Below, one piece after another: positions 54,766-64,000 of a stretch of 64,000 nucleotides of DNA. Source of the DNA: Hyphomicrobium sp. 99 (GTDB taxonomy: Bacteria > Pseudomonadota > Alphaproteobacteria > Rhizobiales > Hyphomicrobiaceae). The notes below the pieces were generated by a model. It did not search any database. It had not been told where the DNA came from and was given only the letters and a program-made list of their open reading frames with translations. The stretch covers positions 310,001 to 374,000 of the forward strand of contig NZ_KQ031382.1 in NCBI RefSeq assembly GCF_000384335.2, read 5' to 3'. The position numbers were made by a program, and so were the translations under genes. How positions within the stretch are numbered: position 1 is the stretch's first letter; every line of letters begins with the position of its first letter.

Positions 54766-57376
54766 TCACGATCCTCTGCGGAACGACGATCACTTTTTTC
54801 GGAGGCCGTCCGTCCAACGCACGCACCACCGATCCAAGCTGCAAGGCCGCCGCTTCAACTTCCTCCGATTTCGCACTGCGCGAAATCACGAGTTCGTCCC
54901 GTCGCTTACCATTAACCTGTACGGCAATGGTGACTTGATCGTCAACGAGCAGGTCGGGTTCTGGCGCTGGCCAAGGTTCATTAGCGACCAGCGTGTTGTA
55001 TCCGAGCCGCGCCCAGCATTCTTCAGCCAAATGCGGCATCATCGGGCCGATCATCAAAACAAGAAGCTCGCCGGCCTCCCGAACGGCCCAGGCAACATCC
55101 GGTCCCCGCTTGGATAAACCCGATTGGAGAACATTGGAGAACTCGTGGATGTTCGCCACCGCCACGTTGAAACGCAGCGATTCGATGGCTCGGCCAACGG
55201 CGTCCAATGCCCGGTGCGCGGCTTTGCGAACTTCCAGGGCCTCCGGGCCGAACGAAGCCGGTTTCGGGCCTTTTTCGCCCGGATACGTTTCGGCAATCTC
55301 CTCAATGATTCGCCAGACACGCTGGATGAAGCGCCCCGCGCCCGCAACGCCGGCTTCCGTCCAGATGACGTCGCGCTCCGGCGGGCTGTCCGACAGCATG
55401 AACCAGCGCGCGCAATCGGCGCCGTAATGGGCGATGATGTCGTCGGGGTCCACGAGGTTTTTCTTGGACTTCGACATCTTTTCAATGCCGCCGATCGCGG
55501 CAGGACGGCCCGTCGAAATCTCGATAGCCCGGCGATTGGCGCCCTCGCCTTCGAACCGGATGTCGCTCGGCAAGAGCCACACCCCGTCCTCGGACTTGTA
55601 GGTCTCGTGGGTCACCATGCCCTGCGTGAAGAGCGCAGCGAACGGCTCCCGCGTGTTCGTCGCGAATGACAAGTGCCCGGTGTCGCACATCGCGCGCACG
55701 AAAAACCGCGAATAGAGAAGGTGCAAAATCGCGTGCTCGATGCCGCCGATATACTGGTCGACCGGCAGCCAATAATGCGCGGCATCGACATCGACTGGCG
55801 TCTTGGCCTCGGGCGCCGTGAAGCGAACGAAGTACCAGGACGAATCGACGAACGTATCCATCGTGTCGGTTTCGCGAACCGCCGGCTCACCGCAGATCGG
55901 GCAGTTGACGTGCTTCCACGTCGGATGCCGGTCGAGCGGATTGCCCGGCTTATCGAACGTCGCGTCTTCCGGCAGTTCGATCGGCAAGTCCTTCTCGGGA
56001 ACAGGCACGGGCCCGTGCGTCTTGCAGTGAATGATCGGGATCGGACAGCCCCAATAGCGCTGCCGCGAGATGCCCCAATCGCGAAGCCTGTAATTGACTT
56101 TTCTGGTGCCCTGGGGCCGCGATCCGAGCGTCTGCTTTTCGAGACGCTTCGCCGCTTCGTCGAAGGCAGCAGAGGTCGAAAGCCCGTCGAGGAAACGCGA
56201 ATTGATCAACGTGCCGTCGTCGACGTAGGCCTTGTTGGTCAGCTCGAATGTCTCGGCGTTTTCGCCAGGCGGCAGGATCACGGGGACGACGGGAAGATCG
56301 TAGCGGCGCGCGAAATCCATGTCGCGCTGGTCGCCGGACGGGCAGCCGAAGATGGCGCCCGTGCCGTAATCCATCAGCACGAAATTGGCGACGTAGACCG
56401 GCAGCTCCCAGCTGTCGTCGAACGGATGCACGGCGCGAATACCCGTGTCGTATCCGCGCTTTTCAGCGGATTCGATATCGGCGACGGAGGTGCCCATGCG
56501 GCGGCATTCTTCGCAGAACTCGGCGAGCTTCTGATCCTTTTCAGCGGCCGCTTTCGCGAGCGGATGGTCTGCCGCAACAGCAAGAAATGACGCGCCAAAG
56601 AGCGTGTCGGGCCGCGTCGTATAGACTTCGAGCTCGCTGAAATCTTTCGGTGCCGTCTTCTGATCGAGAGCCCACCGGACGAGCATGCCTTCCGAGCGGC
56701 CGATCCAGTTCGCCTGCATCAGGCGAACCTTCTCCGGCCAGTTGACGAGCGTATCCAGATCGCTCAGCAGCTCATCGGCATAGTCGGTGATCTTGAAGAA
56801 CCATTGGGTCAACTCACGCTGCTCGACGAGCGCGCCGGATCGCCAGCCGCGTCCGTCGATCACCTGCTCGTTGGCGAGAACGGTGTGATCGACCGGGTCC
56901 CAATTGACCTTCGAAGACTTGCGGTAGGCGATCCCCTTTTTCAGGAAATCGAGAAACAGCTTCTGCTGATGCTTGTAGTAGCTCGGCGAGCACGTCGCGA
57001 TCTCGCGCGACCAGTCGAGCGACAAACCCATCGATTTGAGCTGTCCACGCATTGTGTCGATGTTCGCATAAGTCCAAGCGCCGGGATGGACTTTGCGCTC
57101 CATCGCCGCGTTTTCCGCCGGCATGCCGAAGGCATCCCAGCCCATGGGGTGCAGCACGTTGAAACCGCGAGCCCGCTTATAGCGCGCGACGACGTCGCCC
57201 ATCGCGTAGTTGCGGACATGGCCCATGTGGATGCGGCCCGAGGGATACGGGAACATCTCGAGCACGTAGGATTTCGGGCGATTGGGATCTTCCGAGGCGC
57301 GAAAGATCTCGCCCTTCTCCCAGACGGATTGCCAGTGTTTTTCGCGCTCGGCCGCGTTGTAACGTTCAGTGGCCAT
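54752..57376 (-). CDS. leuS: Leucyl-tRNA synthetase
   Basis: 874 residues from ATG 57376, AAGG five bases upstream; the upstream TTG was rejected. HIGH-type motif [16 protein letters not shown] near residue 45, the editing domain ([21 protein letters not shown]), and KMSKS motif [16 protein letters not shown] near residue 625. Charges tRNA-Leu and edits mischarged products. Confidence 0.98.
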   Translation of the reverse strand: MATERYNAAEREKHWQSVWEKGEIFRASEDPNRPKSYVLEMFPYPSGRIHMGHVRNYAMGDVVARYKRARGFNVLHPMGWDAFGMPAENAAMERKVHPGAWTYANIDTMRGQLKSMGLSLDWSREIATCSPSYYKHQQKLFLDFLKKGIAYRKSSKVNWDPVDHTVLANEQVIDGRGWRSGALVEQRELTQWFFKITDYADELLSDLDTLVNWPEKVRLMQANWIGRSEGMLVRWALDQKTAPKDFSELEVYTTRPDTLFGASFLAVAADHPLAKAAAEKDQKLAEFCEECRRMGTSVADIESAEKRGYDTGIRAVHPFDDSWELPVYVANFVLMDYGTGAIFGCPSGDQRDMDFARRYDLPVVPVILPPGENAETFELTNKAYVDDGTLINSRFLDGLSTSAAFDEAAKRLEKQTLGSRPQGTRKVNYRLRDWGISRQRYWGCPIPIIHCKTHGPVPVPEKDLPIELPEDATFDKPGNPLDRHPTWKHVNCPICGEPAVRETDTMDTFVDSSWYFVRFTAPEAKTPVDVDAAHYWLPVDQYIGGIEHAILHLLYSRFFVRAMCDTGHLSFATNTREPFAALFTQGMVTHETYKSEDGVWLLPSDIRFEGEGANRRAIEISTGRPAAIGGIEKMSKSKKNLVDPDDIIAHYGADCARWFMLSDSPPERDVIWTEAGVAGAGRFIQRVWRIIEEIAETYPGEKGPKPASFGPEALEVRKAAHRALDAVGRAIESLRFNVAVANIHEFSNVLQSGLSKRGPDVAWAVREAGELLVLMIGPMMPHLAEECWARLGYNTLVANEPWPAPEPDLLVDDQVTIAVQVNGKRRDELVISRSAKSEEVEAAALQLGSVVRALDGRPPKKVIVVPQRIVNVVG

Positions 57377-57531
57377 GGGGCCTTGGATCTCGTTCAAGAA
57401 TTCGTGGAAAGCCGTAAAGAGCCCGAATGGTAAAGCGGGTCAAGAGCCTTGCGAATTTCAAATAGCGTGGAGTCATGCGCGGCATCTCGACCGCATATTT
57501 ACCAAGATGACAAGGATCGCCCGAATTGTGG

Positions 57532-58650
57532 TCAGGCAGCAGGAAAGGGTTGAAATCCATGCTCATTGCTTTTCAGCAGGTCGAGAAACCTCACGTTGAT
57601 GTAGAGGACCTCGCGTCCGTCCTTACGCTGCAGGAGCACGTCTGCCGCCGCGAGCTCCTTTAAATATTTTGCCGCGATATTGCGGCTCGCTATGCCGCTG
57701 GCGACCACGTCGCCCGTACGACAGTAGGGCTGGGTGAAAAGAAGTTCGACCAACTCGCGACTATAAATGCGCGGCTGACGCAACTTCACATGGCGCACGG
57801 TCTCCTCCATCAAAGCTTTGACTGCTTCGATTTTCTCGGTAGTCCAACGAGCGGTGAATTGGACTGCTTCGAGCATGAACAGGATCCATGGCTCCCAGTC
57901 ACCGTTGGTAGTCACACCCGTCAGCAGGCGATAATAGCTGTCGCGGTTCGCGTTGATGTACTGACTCAAATACAGGATCGGCAGATCAAGCCGCTTTTGA
58001 TCAATCAGATAGAGGATGTTTAACGCCCGTCCGGTGCGGCCGTTGCCATCCGGAAATGGATGAATGGCCTCGAATTGATAGTGGCCGATGGCCATGCGGA
58101 TTATGGGATCGATGCCGTTATCTTCGTGCAGATATTGTTCCCAATTGCGGAGTTTTTCGTTGATGACGGCGGCCCCTTCAGGCGGCGTATAGATGACTTC
58201 ATCCGTCGCATGGTTCCTGAGAGTCGTGCCGGGGACCGCGCGCACGTCGAGGTCATAGCCCTTGATTGTGCGGCAGAGCGTAAGAGCTGTCTGCACCGTC
58301 AGAGGCCGGATCTTGAGATTGTCGAAACCGTTGCGAAGCGCGGTTCTGTAGCGAAGGATCTCGCGGGTCGAGGGATCGGCGTGCTCATCGTTGGCACTCG
58401 CGAAACGGAAGAGTTTGTCGTTGGTCGTAACGATGTTCTCGATAGCCGAGCTGTCCTTGGCTTCACGCAACGGAATGCTGTTGATCAGCACATCCTGGTT
58501 GGGAATGCGCTTTGCAGCCTGGCGTAATCCTTCGAGCTGGCGCGTCGCTTCGATGCATTTCTTGAGTACGGCCTTGGTTTCGATGTCCTCAGCGGGCGGA
58601 AGCAGGGGCAGGTCATTGAAGGGAATTTTCGGATCGAACTTGGTCGCCAT
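57532..58650 (-). CDS. Fic-domain AMPylase with N-terminal inhibitory helix and C-terminal winged helix
   Basis: 372 residues from ATG 58650 (GGGG seven bases upstream). The inhibition motif KDSSAIENI near residue 65 (S/TxxxE) marks a class II Fic protein; the active site IHPFPDGNGRTGRALNI near residue 195 is complete. Residues about 290-360 (IYSRELVELLFTQPYCRTGDVV, NIAAKYLKELAAADVL) form a winged helix-turn-helix, as in the Shewanella SoFic architecture. It should transfer AMP to target proteins when inhibition is relieved. The upstream region has a dense array of repeated sites. No antitoxin gene is adjacent. Confidence 0.93.
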   Translation of the reverse strand: MATKFDPKIPFNDLPLLPPAEDIETKAVLKKCIEATRQLEGLRQAAKRIPNQDVLINSIPLREAKDSSAIENIVTTNDKLFRFASANDEHADPSTREILRYRTALRNGFDNLKIRPLTVQTALTLCRTIKGYDLDVRAVPGTTLRNHATDEVIYTPPEGAAVINEKLRNWEQYLHEDNGIDPIIRMAIGHYQFEAIHPFPDGNGRTGRALNILYLIDQKRLDLPILYLSQYINANRDSYYRLLTGVTTNGDWEPWILFMLEAVQFTARWTTEKIEAVKALMEETVRHVKLRQPRIYSRELVELLFTQPYCRTGDVVASGIASRNIAAKYLKELAAADVLLQRKDGREVLYINVRFLDLLKSNEHGFQPFPAA

Positions 58651-58653
58651 AAC

Positions 58654-58830
58654 GTGCCCCATTTAGGCACAAATCAGTGCATGTTGGAGTTTTATGCCCT
58701 TGAGCAGCGCGTGTCGAGGCTAATATGCACTAACAAATATAAAAACGGTGCATGTTCTGCTTAACATGCACCGCCTTAGGGACCGTATTCCAGAATGTGC
58801 ACTAAGATATGATAAATTAGTGCATATTAG
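58654..58830. promoter_or_regulatory. Operator-like array of TTAGTGCATRTT motifs upstream of fic
   Basis: Six copies in both orientations: AGTGCATGTT (58676-58685), CTAATATGCACTAA (58720-58733), CGGTGCATGTT (58746-58756) and its perfect inverse AACATGCACCG (58763-58773), TGTGCACTAA (58796-58805), and TTAGTGCATATTAG (58817-58830), which is the exact inverse of the copy at 58720. A related GTGCC/GGCAC palindrome (58654-58670) touches the fic ribosome site. The region is AT-rich for this genome. Confidence 0.8.
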
Positions 58831-58841
58831 TAGCAGCAGCT

Positions 58842-59246
58842 CTAGCACGTATGCGCGCTGGCGCCTGCTTCTGCGACGGACTGATCTTGCACGCCGCTGC
58901 CACCGGAAACGCCGATCGCGCCGATCACTTCGCCCTTCGAATCCTTCAACGGAATGCCGCCGGCAAAGATCATGACGCGGTCGTGGTTGGAAACATGGAT
59001 GCCGAAGAACTGGTCCCCCGGCTGGCTATTCTCGGCCAGTTCCTTCGTCGAAATGTTGAAGGCCCGGGACGTGAACGCCTTGTTGATCGCAATGTTGATG
59101 GATCCGAGCCATGCGCCGTCCATGCGGATGTGCGAGATCAAGTTCGCGCCTTCGTCCACCACAGCGATGTTCATGGGCTGACCGATTTCTTTAGCCTTTT
59201 TTTCTGCAGCGTCGATGATGCGGCGTGCGTCGGCGAGTTTCAGCAT
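58842..59246 (-). CDS. GlcG/HbpS-type heme-degrading domain protein
   Basis: 134 residues. LKLADARRIIDAAEKKAKEIG, NIAVVDEGANLISHIRMDGA, INKAFTSRAFN and GGIPLKDSKGEVIGAIGVSGGSG are the DUF336 (GlcG/HbpS) blocks. AGGAG is nine bases from the ATG. Some homologs bind heme or cobalamin and others accompany glycolate or alcohol oxidation; no such neighbour is seen here. The last residues (ASAHTC) run close to the fic operator array. Confidence 0.9.
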   Translation of the reverse strand: MLKLADARRIIDAAEKKAKEIGQPMNIAVVDEGANLISHIRMDGAWLGSINIAINKAFTSRAFNISTKELAENSQPGDQFFGIHVSNHDRVMIFAGGIPLKDSKGEVIGAIGVSGGSGVQDQSVAEAGASAHTC

Positions 59247-59419
59247 AGGGGATGCTCCTCGAGTTTCAGTCTAAGGTTAGGGGAGTGAAAATGACGGTTA
59301 GCGAAGTCGGATTTGTCGATCCGGGCCTTCTATATGGAAAGCCCGCGCGGAATTGCGACACTTGTTCCTCGTGGGCGGGAATGTCTATGGGAAAGGCTTG
59401 AGACCAACGAGGAACGCGC

Positions 59420-60100
59420 GTGCAACAGAACGACTATCAGGAAAGCGCAGTCGACAGGTTAAAGCGCGTAAACGACGAGATTGCTGCGGCCACGAAATCA
59501 TCAGGCCGTAACGCGGACAGCGTTCAATTGGTTGCAGTTTCGAAAACTTTCGATGCCGAGGCCATCCGCCCGGTCATCGAAGCTGGGCAGCGGGTATTCG
59601 GCGAAAATCGCGTCCAAGAGGCCGAGCGCAAATGGCCGCCGCTCCGCGCCGAATTCCCTGACGTCAAACTGCACCTCATCGGCCCGCTGCAGTCCAACAA
59701 GGCGAAGGAAGCTGTCGCGTTTTTCGACGCCATCCACACCATCGATCGCGAAAAGATCGCCCGCGCCGTCGCCGACGAAATGGCCAAGCAAGGCCGCAGC
59801 CTCGATCTCTTCGTTCAGGTGAATACCGGCGAAGAGCCGCAAAAGGCCGGCATCATGCCGCGCGAAGCAGAAGCCTTCGTCGCGTTCTGCCGCCAGGATC
59901 TGAAACTCGATATCAAAGGCCTCATGTGCATTCCGCCGCTGGAGGAAGAGCCCGCAGTGCATTTCGCGTTCCTCGCGAAGCTCGCAAGCGAACTGGGCCT
60001 CAAAGGCCTCAGCATGGGCATGAGCGGCGATTTCGAAACCGCAATCGCCTTCGGCGCGACGCATGTCCGTGTGGGTTCGGCCATTTTCGGCGGTCGCTGA
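59420..60100 (+). CDS. yggS: YggS family pyridoxal phosphate homeostasis protein
   Basis: 226 residues, GTG start with GAGGA seven bases upstream. LVAVSKTFDAEAIRPVIEAGQRVFGENRVQEAERKW carries the PLP Lys; LHLIGPLQSNKAKEA, LSMGMSGDFETAIAFGATHVRVGSAIFG are the other signatures. It has no known catalytic reaction and buffers PLP and branched amino-acid balance. Confidence 0.95.
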   Translation: MQQNDYQESAVDRLKRVNDEIAAATKSSGRNADSVQLVAVSKTFDAEAIRPVIEAGQRVFGENRVQEAERKWPPLRAEFPDVKLHLIGPLQSNKAKEAVAFFDAIHTIDREKIARAVADEMAKQGRSLDLFVQVNTGEEPQKAGIMPREAEAFVAFCRQDLKLDIKGLMCIPPLEEEPAVHFAFLAKLASELGLKGLSMGMSGDFETAIAFGATHVRVGSAIFGGR

Positions 60101-60229
60101 TCCGTCTTTCCACGGCAATTTTGCTCGCAATCGCAGCGATGCGCGATCGCGGTGCTACGGTCCTCAAGTGATTCGCTCGAGGCTGTACCTCGAGGTGTGA
60201 GCGTTGACGCGCGCGAGGTAAACTCCACC

Positions 60230-61168
60230 ATGACTTCATCTGCTCAGAAAAAAGATATCGCCGAGACTGAGGCCAACACCGCGGCTTCGGATGCAGCGAA
60301 TGTCGCGCGCGCGGAAGTGCTCGAGCAGGCGAAACAGGAGGAAACCTCCAAAGCCAAGACTGCAGTATCGAAGCTCGAGAAGAATAAATCCGACGCGACG
60401 AATGCGGCGCGCAAAACCTGGCACGACTTTCAGGTTGAGGTCTGGATCACGAATTTCAATTCGTACGAATTCGGCTTCTGGAAGAAAGAGCGCAATCGCG
60501 GCAAGTCGCGTCAATTCACGACCGACATGGACATCTTCGCAGAGATCATCGAGAACGGTCAGCGCACCGGAGTTCTGGGCTATCGCAAGGAGCTCTGGAA
60601 TGGCGCGACGGGTATGGACAAGCGTCTCGTCTTCAAGCTGTTCTCCGAGACTTTGAATTGGAAAGCCAGCATGGACATGATGCTGGGCCGCTCCATGCAG
60701 CAAACGCTCGCGGCCGGCGGCATGCCGGTGATGTCGTACTCCATCAACACGAGTCCCGACGATTACATCGTCTATCTCGAGCGTTCGGCGCACAAATGGC
60801 CGCTGATGCCTGAGAATTTCTCATTCTTCCTGATGGAAGGCGGCGAGCCGAAATTCTACAGGTTCCGGCGCGATTTCATCAATCTCGGTGGCGACTACAC
60901 GCTCATCGATCAGCACGGCGAGCACGTCGGCCACATTGATGGCGCCATCTTCACCATCGGCGGCAGATGGCGTTGCAAAGTGCGTGGCGATCACGCCGAT
61001 CCGCGGCTGCTGATGGTGATGAAGCTTTTCACCGGCATGATCGTCTTCAATGGCGGTGCTCGCCGCCACGTCAGGAAACTCGCGCGCGATATTCATGACG
61101 GGCGCCTGAAGCCCGACATTCAGCGTCAGGAAGCCGACCTCTATATGAACCCGCGCCGCATTCGCTAA
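60230..61168 (+). CDS. Uncharacterised protein with helical N-terminus and LURP1/scramblase-like C-terminus
   Basis: 312 residues from ATG 60230. Residues 1-60 are Ala/Lys/Glu-rich and should form a long helix or coiled coil (AEVLEQAKQEETSKAKTAVS). A globular middle part follows (WHDFQVEVWITNFNSYEFGFWKKE). The C-terminal part, with DYTLIDQHGEHVGHIDGAIFTIGGRW and MVMKLFTGMIVFNGG, is reminiscent of LURP1-related/phospholipid-scramblase-like barrels, a weak call. No signal peptide. Function unknown. Confidence 0.75.
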   Translation: MTSSAQKKDIAETEANTAASDAANVARAEVLEQAKQEETSKAKTAVSKLEKNKSDATNAARKTWHDFQVEVWITNFNSYEFGFWKKERNRGKSRQFTTDMDIFAEIIENGQRTGVLGYRKELWNGATGMDKRLVFKLFSETLNWKASMDMMLGRSMQQTLAAGGMPVMSYSINTSPDDYIVYLERSAHKWPLMPENFSFFLMEGGEPKFYRFRRDFINLGGDYTLIDQHGEHVGHIDGAIFTIGGRWRCKVRGDHADPRLLMVMKLFTGMIVFNGGARRHVRKLARDIHDGRLKPDIQRQEADLYMNPRRIR

Positions 61169-61216
61169 CAGTCGGCTTTACGGCGCGGATTGATGCGGGA
61201 AGCGGCGCGCCGCCGA

Positions 61217-62143
61217 CTAGTAAATGGCAGGCACGTAAAGATCGTCGGGAACGGGCGCGCGACTATAGTCAGGATTATGCACGCGCTCCGGCAGCACGAC
61301 GGACGCGCGCGGCACATCTTGGTACGGTATTTGGCTCAGCAGGTGATGAATGCAGTTGAGCCTCGCCCGCTTTTTGTCATCCGCATGGACGACCCACCAG
61401 CGCGCCTCGGGAATATGCGTATGCTCGAGCATCGCCTCCTTGGCCTTGGTGTAATCCTCCCAACGCCGCCGCGACTCGAGATCCATCGGCGAGAGCTTCC
61501 ACTGCTTGATCGGATCATGGATCCGCATTTGGAATCGCAGATGCTGTTCGTCGTCGGAAATCGAGAACCAGTATTTGATGAGCGTGATTCCCGAGCGCAC
61601 CAGCATCTTCTCGAATTCCGGAACTGTGCGGAAGAATTCCTCAAGATCGGACTCCGTGCAGAAACCCATGACGCGCTCGACGCCCGCGCGATTGTACCAG
61701 GAGCGATCAAAAAGCACGACTTCGCCGCCTGCCGGAAGATGCGGCACGTACCGCTGAAAATACCACTGTGAACGTTCCCGCTCGCTCGGCGCAGGCAATG
61801 CGACGACCCTGACGACACGCGGATTAAGTCGTTGCGTGATCCGCTTGATCACGCCACCTTTGCCGGCGGCGTCACGACCTTCGAAAATGACGACGACCTT
61901 GGCCCTGGTATTGACGACCCAATCTTGAAGCTTGATCAGCTCACGCTGTAACCGAAAGAGTTCCTTGAAATAGACTTGGCGATCGACGAGGCCTGCCGCG
62001 CCATCGCGATCATAGCCATCGAGCAACCGCTCAAGTCGCCCGTCGTCCATTTCCATTTCGAGTTCTTCGTCGAAACTGTCGGCAATTTCCGCTTCGATAC
62101 GCGCCAAATTCGCCCGCTCGCTTTTTTCGTGCTCGTCGATCAT
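61217..62143 (-). CDS. ppk2: Polyphosphate kinase 2
   Basis: 308 residues from ATG 62143 (MIDEHEKSERANLARIE), the usual PPK2 length; 64 upstream codons were rejected. Walker A FEGRDAAGKGGVIKRI, lid residues RVVALPAPSERERSQWYFQRYV, and Walker B-like FDRSWYNRAGVERVMGF are complete. It phosphorylates nucleoside diphosphates (or monophosphates) with polyphosphate; the one-domain form fits class I. Confidence 0.95.
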   Translation of the reverse strand: MIDEHEKSERANLARIEAEIADSFDEELEMEMDDGRLERLLDGYDRDGAAGLVDRQVYFKELFRLQRELIKLQDWVVNTRAKVVVIFEGRDAAGKGGVIKRITQRLNPRVVRVVALPAPSERERSQWYFQRYVPHLPAGGEVVLFDRSWYNRAGVERVMGFCTESDLEEFFRTVPEFEKMLVRSGITLIKYWFSISDDEQHLRFQMRIHDPIKQWKLSPMDLESRRRWEDYTKAKEAMLEHTHIPEARWWVVHADDKKRARLNCIHHLLSQIPYQDVPRASVVLPERVHNPDYSRAPVPDDLYVPAIY

Positions 62144-62255
62144 TGCTCTATTACCTGCGCCGGAATTTCCCGCGATCTTTTCGCGAGCCAGATGACAATG
62201 CCGTGACAAGCCCCGGCGTAGGCGAAGCTTGCGGGTAGGCGTCGCTAGCGGAATT

Positions 62256-63281
62256 CTAAATGGGCAATGGATTGCGTTCAGTGAAGCCCGCTTGATGCCA
62301 ATAGGGATAGGCTTTCGCTGTCTCGCTCGCTGCATCGAGCTTCTTGATTTGCTCGGCCGTGAGATTCCAGCCGATCGAACCGAGATTGTCCTTCAATTGC
62401 TGCTCGTTCCGCGCGCCGATGATAACGCTTGAAACGGTTGGACGATGGAAGAGCCAGTTGAGAGCGATCTGCGGAACGCTTTTTCCGGTTTCTTTCGCAA
62501 TCTCATCGAGGGCATCGACAACTTTGAACACGTGCTCGTTCGGAACGGGCGGACCCTGCTCGGCCGTCTTGTGAAGACGACTCGTTTCCGGCAATGGCTG
62601 TCCGCGTCTGATCTTGCCGGTGAGACGTCCCCACCCGAGCGGGCTCCAAACGAGCGCGCCGATCCCCTGATCGAGTCCGAGAGGCATGAGCTCCCATTCG
62701 TAATCGCGGCCGACGAGCGAATAGTAGGTTTGGTTCGCGACATAGCGCGGATAGCCGTAGCGATCCGCAACCGCGAGCGACTTCATCAGATGCCAGCCCG
62801 AAAAATTCGATACGCCCACGTAGCGAATCTTCCCCTCACGGACGAGTTGGTCGAGCGTCGAAAGAACTTCCTCCGCCGGCGTTAAAGCGTCGAAGCCGTG
62901 CAGTTGAAAAATATCGATGTGATCCGTCTGCAGACGTTTCAGCGCTTGTTCGCACGTCTTCAAAAGATGGAAGCGTGATGATCCGACATTGTTCGGCTCA
63001 TCGCCAAAACGGAACGTCGCTTTCGTTGAAATGAGAACCTTCTCACGGCGGCCCTTCAAGGCTTCGCCGAGCACGGTCTCGGAATTTCCGTTCGAGTAGA
63101 TATCAGCTGTATCGAAAAGAGTGACGCCGGCATCCACGCAGAGATCGACCATGCGCCGGGCTTCTTTGACGTCGGTCGAACCCCAAGCGCTGAAAAATTC
63201 GCCCGAGCCGCCGAACGTCGCTGCACCGAAGCTCAAGAGTGGAACAGTTAATCCGGATGCGCCGAGCCGACGGTGTTCCAT
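62256..63281 (-). CDS. Aldo/keto reductase
   Basis: 341-residue TIM-barrel oxidoreductase. Tetrad residues are in TLFDTADIYSNGNSE (Asp, Tyr), ISTKATF (Lys) and DIFQLHGFD (His); IIGARNEQQLKDNL binds NADPH. It is of the YajO/general stress AKR type; the substrate is unknown. Ribosome site GGGGAA lies just upstream. Confidence 0.93.
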   Translation of the reverse strand: MEHRRLGASGLTVPLLSFGAATFGGSGEFFSAWGSTDVKEARRMVDLCVDAGVTLFDTADIYSNGNSETVLGEALKGRREKVLISTKATFRFGDEPNNVGSSRFHLLKTCEQALKRLQTDHIDIFQLHGFDALTPAEEVLSTLDQLVREGKIRYVGVSNFSGWHLMKSLAVADRYGYPRYVANQTYYSLVGRDYEWELMPLGLDQGIGALVWSPLGWGRLTGKIRRGQPLPETSRLHKTAEQGPPVPNEHVFKVVDALDEIAKETGKSVPQIALNWLFHRPTVSSVIIGARNEQQLKDNLGSIGWNLTAEQIKKLDAASETAKAYPYWHQAGFTERNPLPI

Positions 63282-63621
63282 TGCGTTCCCCTGTCCATTT
63301 GATCGTTAATGAGGCGTCTGCATGCGGAGCGTTGCCGCAGCGGTGATGAAAAAAACGCCGGATACCACGTGAGAAATTGATCACATATCGGGGCGTTCCG
63401 TACGCAAACTTCACAATTTACTCGACCAAAGGTAGCGCACGGACCTTTCCGGCAATTGGTTTATTTGCCTTAACTTTTTAATAAATAAAAGCAAATCCCC
63501 ACACGCGCGTCAGTTGTACCAAAATAAGACGATATGCCGCGCGTCGAATCCTCCCTTGTTTTCGCCCCATTACGACGCTTCGTGCGCCCCGTTTGTGAAG
63601 ACAAGTGAAGGAGTAGTTAGT
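63282..63621. promoter_or_regulatory. Intergenic region upstream of aldo/keto reductase and secreted-protein genes
   Basis: 340 bp between divergent genes. The central part (63455-63500) is markedly AT-rich, with TTTATTTGC and a TTTTTAATAAATAAAAGC stretch that could be a promoter. AAGGAG at 63608-63613 is the ribosome site for the gene at 63622. No repeat array was seen. Confidence 0.5.
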
Positions 63622-64000
63622 ATGCGATTGAGTTTAATCGCAGTGGCGATGTGCTTGGCCTGGTTGGCCGGAATGACATCGGCAGAGGCACGCCCCTATC
63701 ACGGTTACAAGGGTGACCGTTACGAGCGTACCCATAAGCATTCCGCTAGCAAGCGGCAGTACACAGCCCGCTACGCATCGCGTAGCCGCTCTTCTGTCCA
63801 TCGTCAGTATTCACACCGTAGGTCTGGATCTGGTTACGCGTATCATTCGGGAACGCGTCGTCACTATGCCAATAGCGGCAGTGGCCGGCGTCATTACGCA
63901 CAAGGCCGATCCTACAGCGGACGCAAATTTGCGTCGGCTGGCGGCGCCAGCCTTGGTGGCAAACCGCGCGCTTGGTGCGGTTGGTGGATGCGTACGCAGT
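63622..64000 (+). CDS. Secreted basic protein (3' end outside window)
   Basis: First 126 codons of a gene cut by the window edge; ATG at 63622 with AAGGAG eight bases upstream. Signal peptide RLSLIAVAMCLAWLAGMTSAEA, then a low-complexity Arg/Ser/His/Tyr-rich region (many RH, RS, HY pairs) to about residue 105, then GGKPRAWCGWWMRTQ, which begins a Trp/Cys motif recalled from Hyphomicrobiales secreted proteins. Extracellular or periplasmic; function unknown. Confidence 0.8.
   Translation, partial: MRLSLIAVAMCLAWLAGMTSAEARPYHGYKGDRYERTHKHSASKRQYTARYASRSRSSVHRQYSHRRSGSGYAYHSGTRRHYANSGSGRRHYAQGRSYSGRKFASAGGASLGGKPRAWCGWWMRTQ

Noticed and set aside
57532..58650. Fic gene as a toxin-antitoxin pair
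   Set aside because: The inhibitory helix is inside the protein (class II), and no small antitoxin gene is adjacent; the neighbouring GlcG-type protein is not an antitoxin family.

Overview
This window is a stretch of alphaproteobacterial chromosome, most likely from the order Hyphomicrobiales and plausibly a Hyphomicrobium-like methylotroph. The evidence is gene content and order: sdhCDAB, acnA beside ccmABCDG, secB/dnaQ/coaE/aroE/maf/PPSR facing hemE/hemJ/rho, then mnmE/mnmG/rsmG/parA/parB, and holA/lptE/leuS. A mesaconyl-CoA hydratase next to a malyl-CoA (CitE-type) enzyme points to the ethylmalonyl-CoA pathway of C1/C2 assimilation. Small families typical of this order are also present (DUF2794, DUF2865, IalB, DUF1223). 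The genus is inference; no rRNA or tRNA gene was seen.

Layout. 1-8100: metallo-beta-lactamase gene end, VOC protein, a succinate dehydrogenase operon interrupted by a hypothetical gene, a SodC-like protein lacking several metal ligands, and the two ethylmalonyl-CoA pathway genes. 8270-16900: pyridoxal kinase, a NhaA/carbonic anhydrase pair, the cytochrome c maturation operon ccmABCDG (including a 56-residue ccmD) and aconitase. 17000-33300: envelope and housekeeping genes (DUF1223, M3 peptidase, Bax1-like protein, YbbA/YbbP exporter divergent from TesA, ThpR, quinone reductase, RNA methyltransferase, IalB, Smr, MltA, Tim44-like, FxsA, SecB). 33300-51500: the presumed origin region. Genes point away from a 434-bp gap between PPSR and hemE that carries DnaA-box-like sequences; ParABS lies 4-13 kb to its right.

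51500-64000: a small DNA-binding protein, adenosine kinase-like PfkB protein, holA, lptE, leuS, a Fic protein with a striking array of repeated operator-like motifs upstream, a GlcG/HbpS protein, YggS, an unrecognised 312-residue protein, PPK2, an aldo/keto reductase, and the start of a secreted protein cut by the window edge.

The most distinctive observation is a cluster of parS-like sequences (core TTCACGTGAA) near parAB. Three lie in frame inside an expanded linker of mnmG, where each is read as Asp-Ser-Arg-Glu-Thr; one lies inside mnmE; one lies between mnmE and mnmG; one abuts the rho terminator. Other items worth a second look are the Fic operator array, the ligand-poor SodC-like protein, the candidate oriC, and a dispersed palindromic repeat that appears to have donated the start codon region of rsmG.
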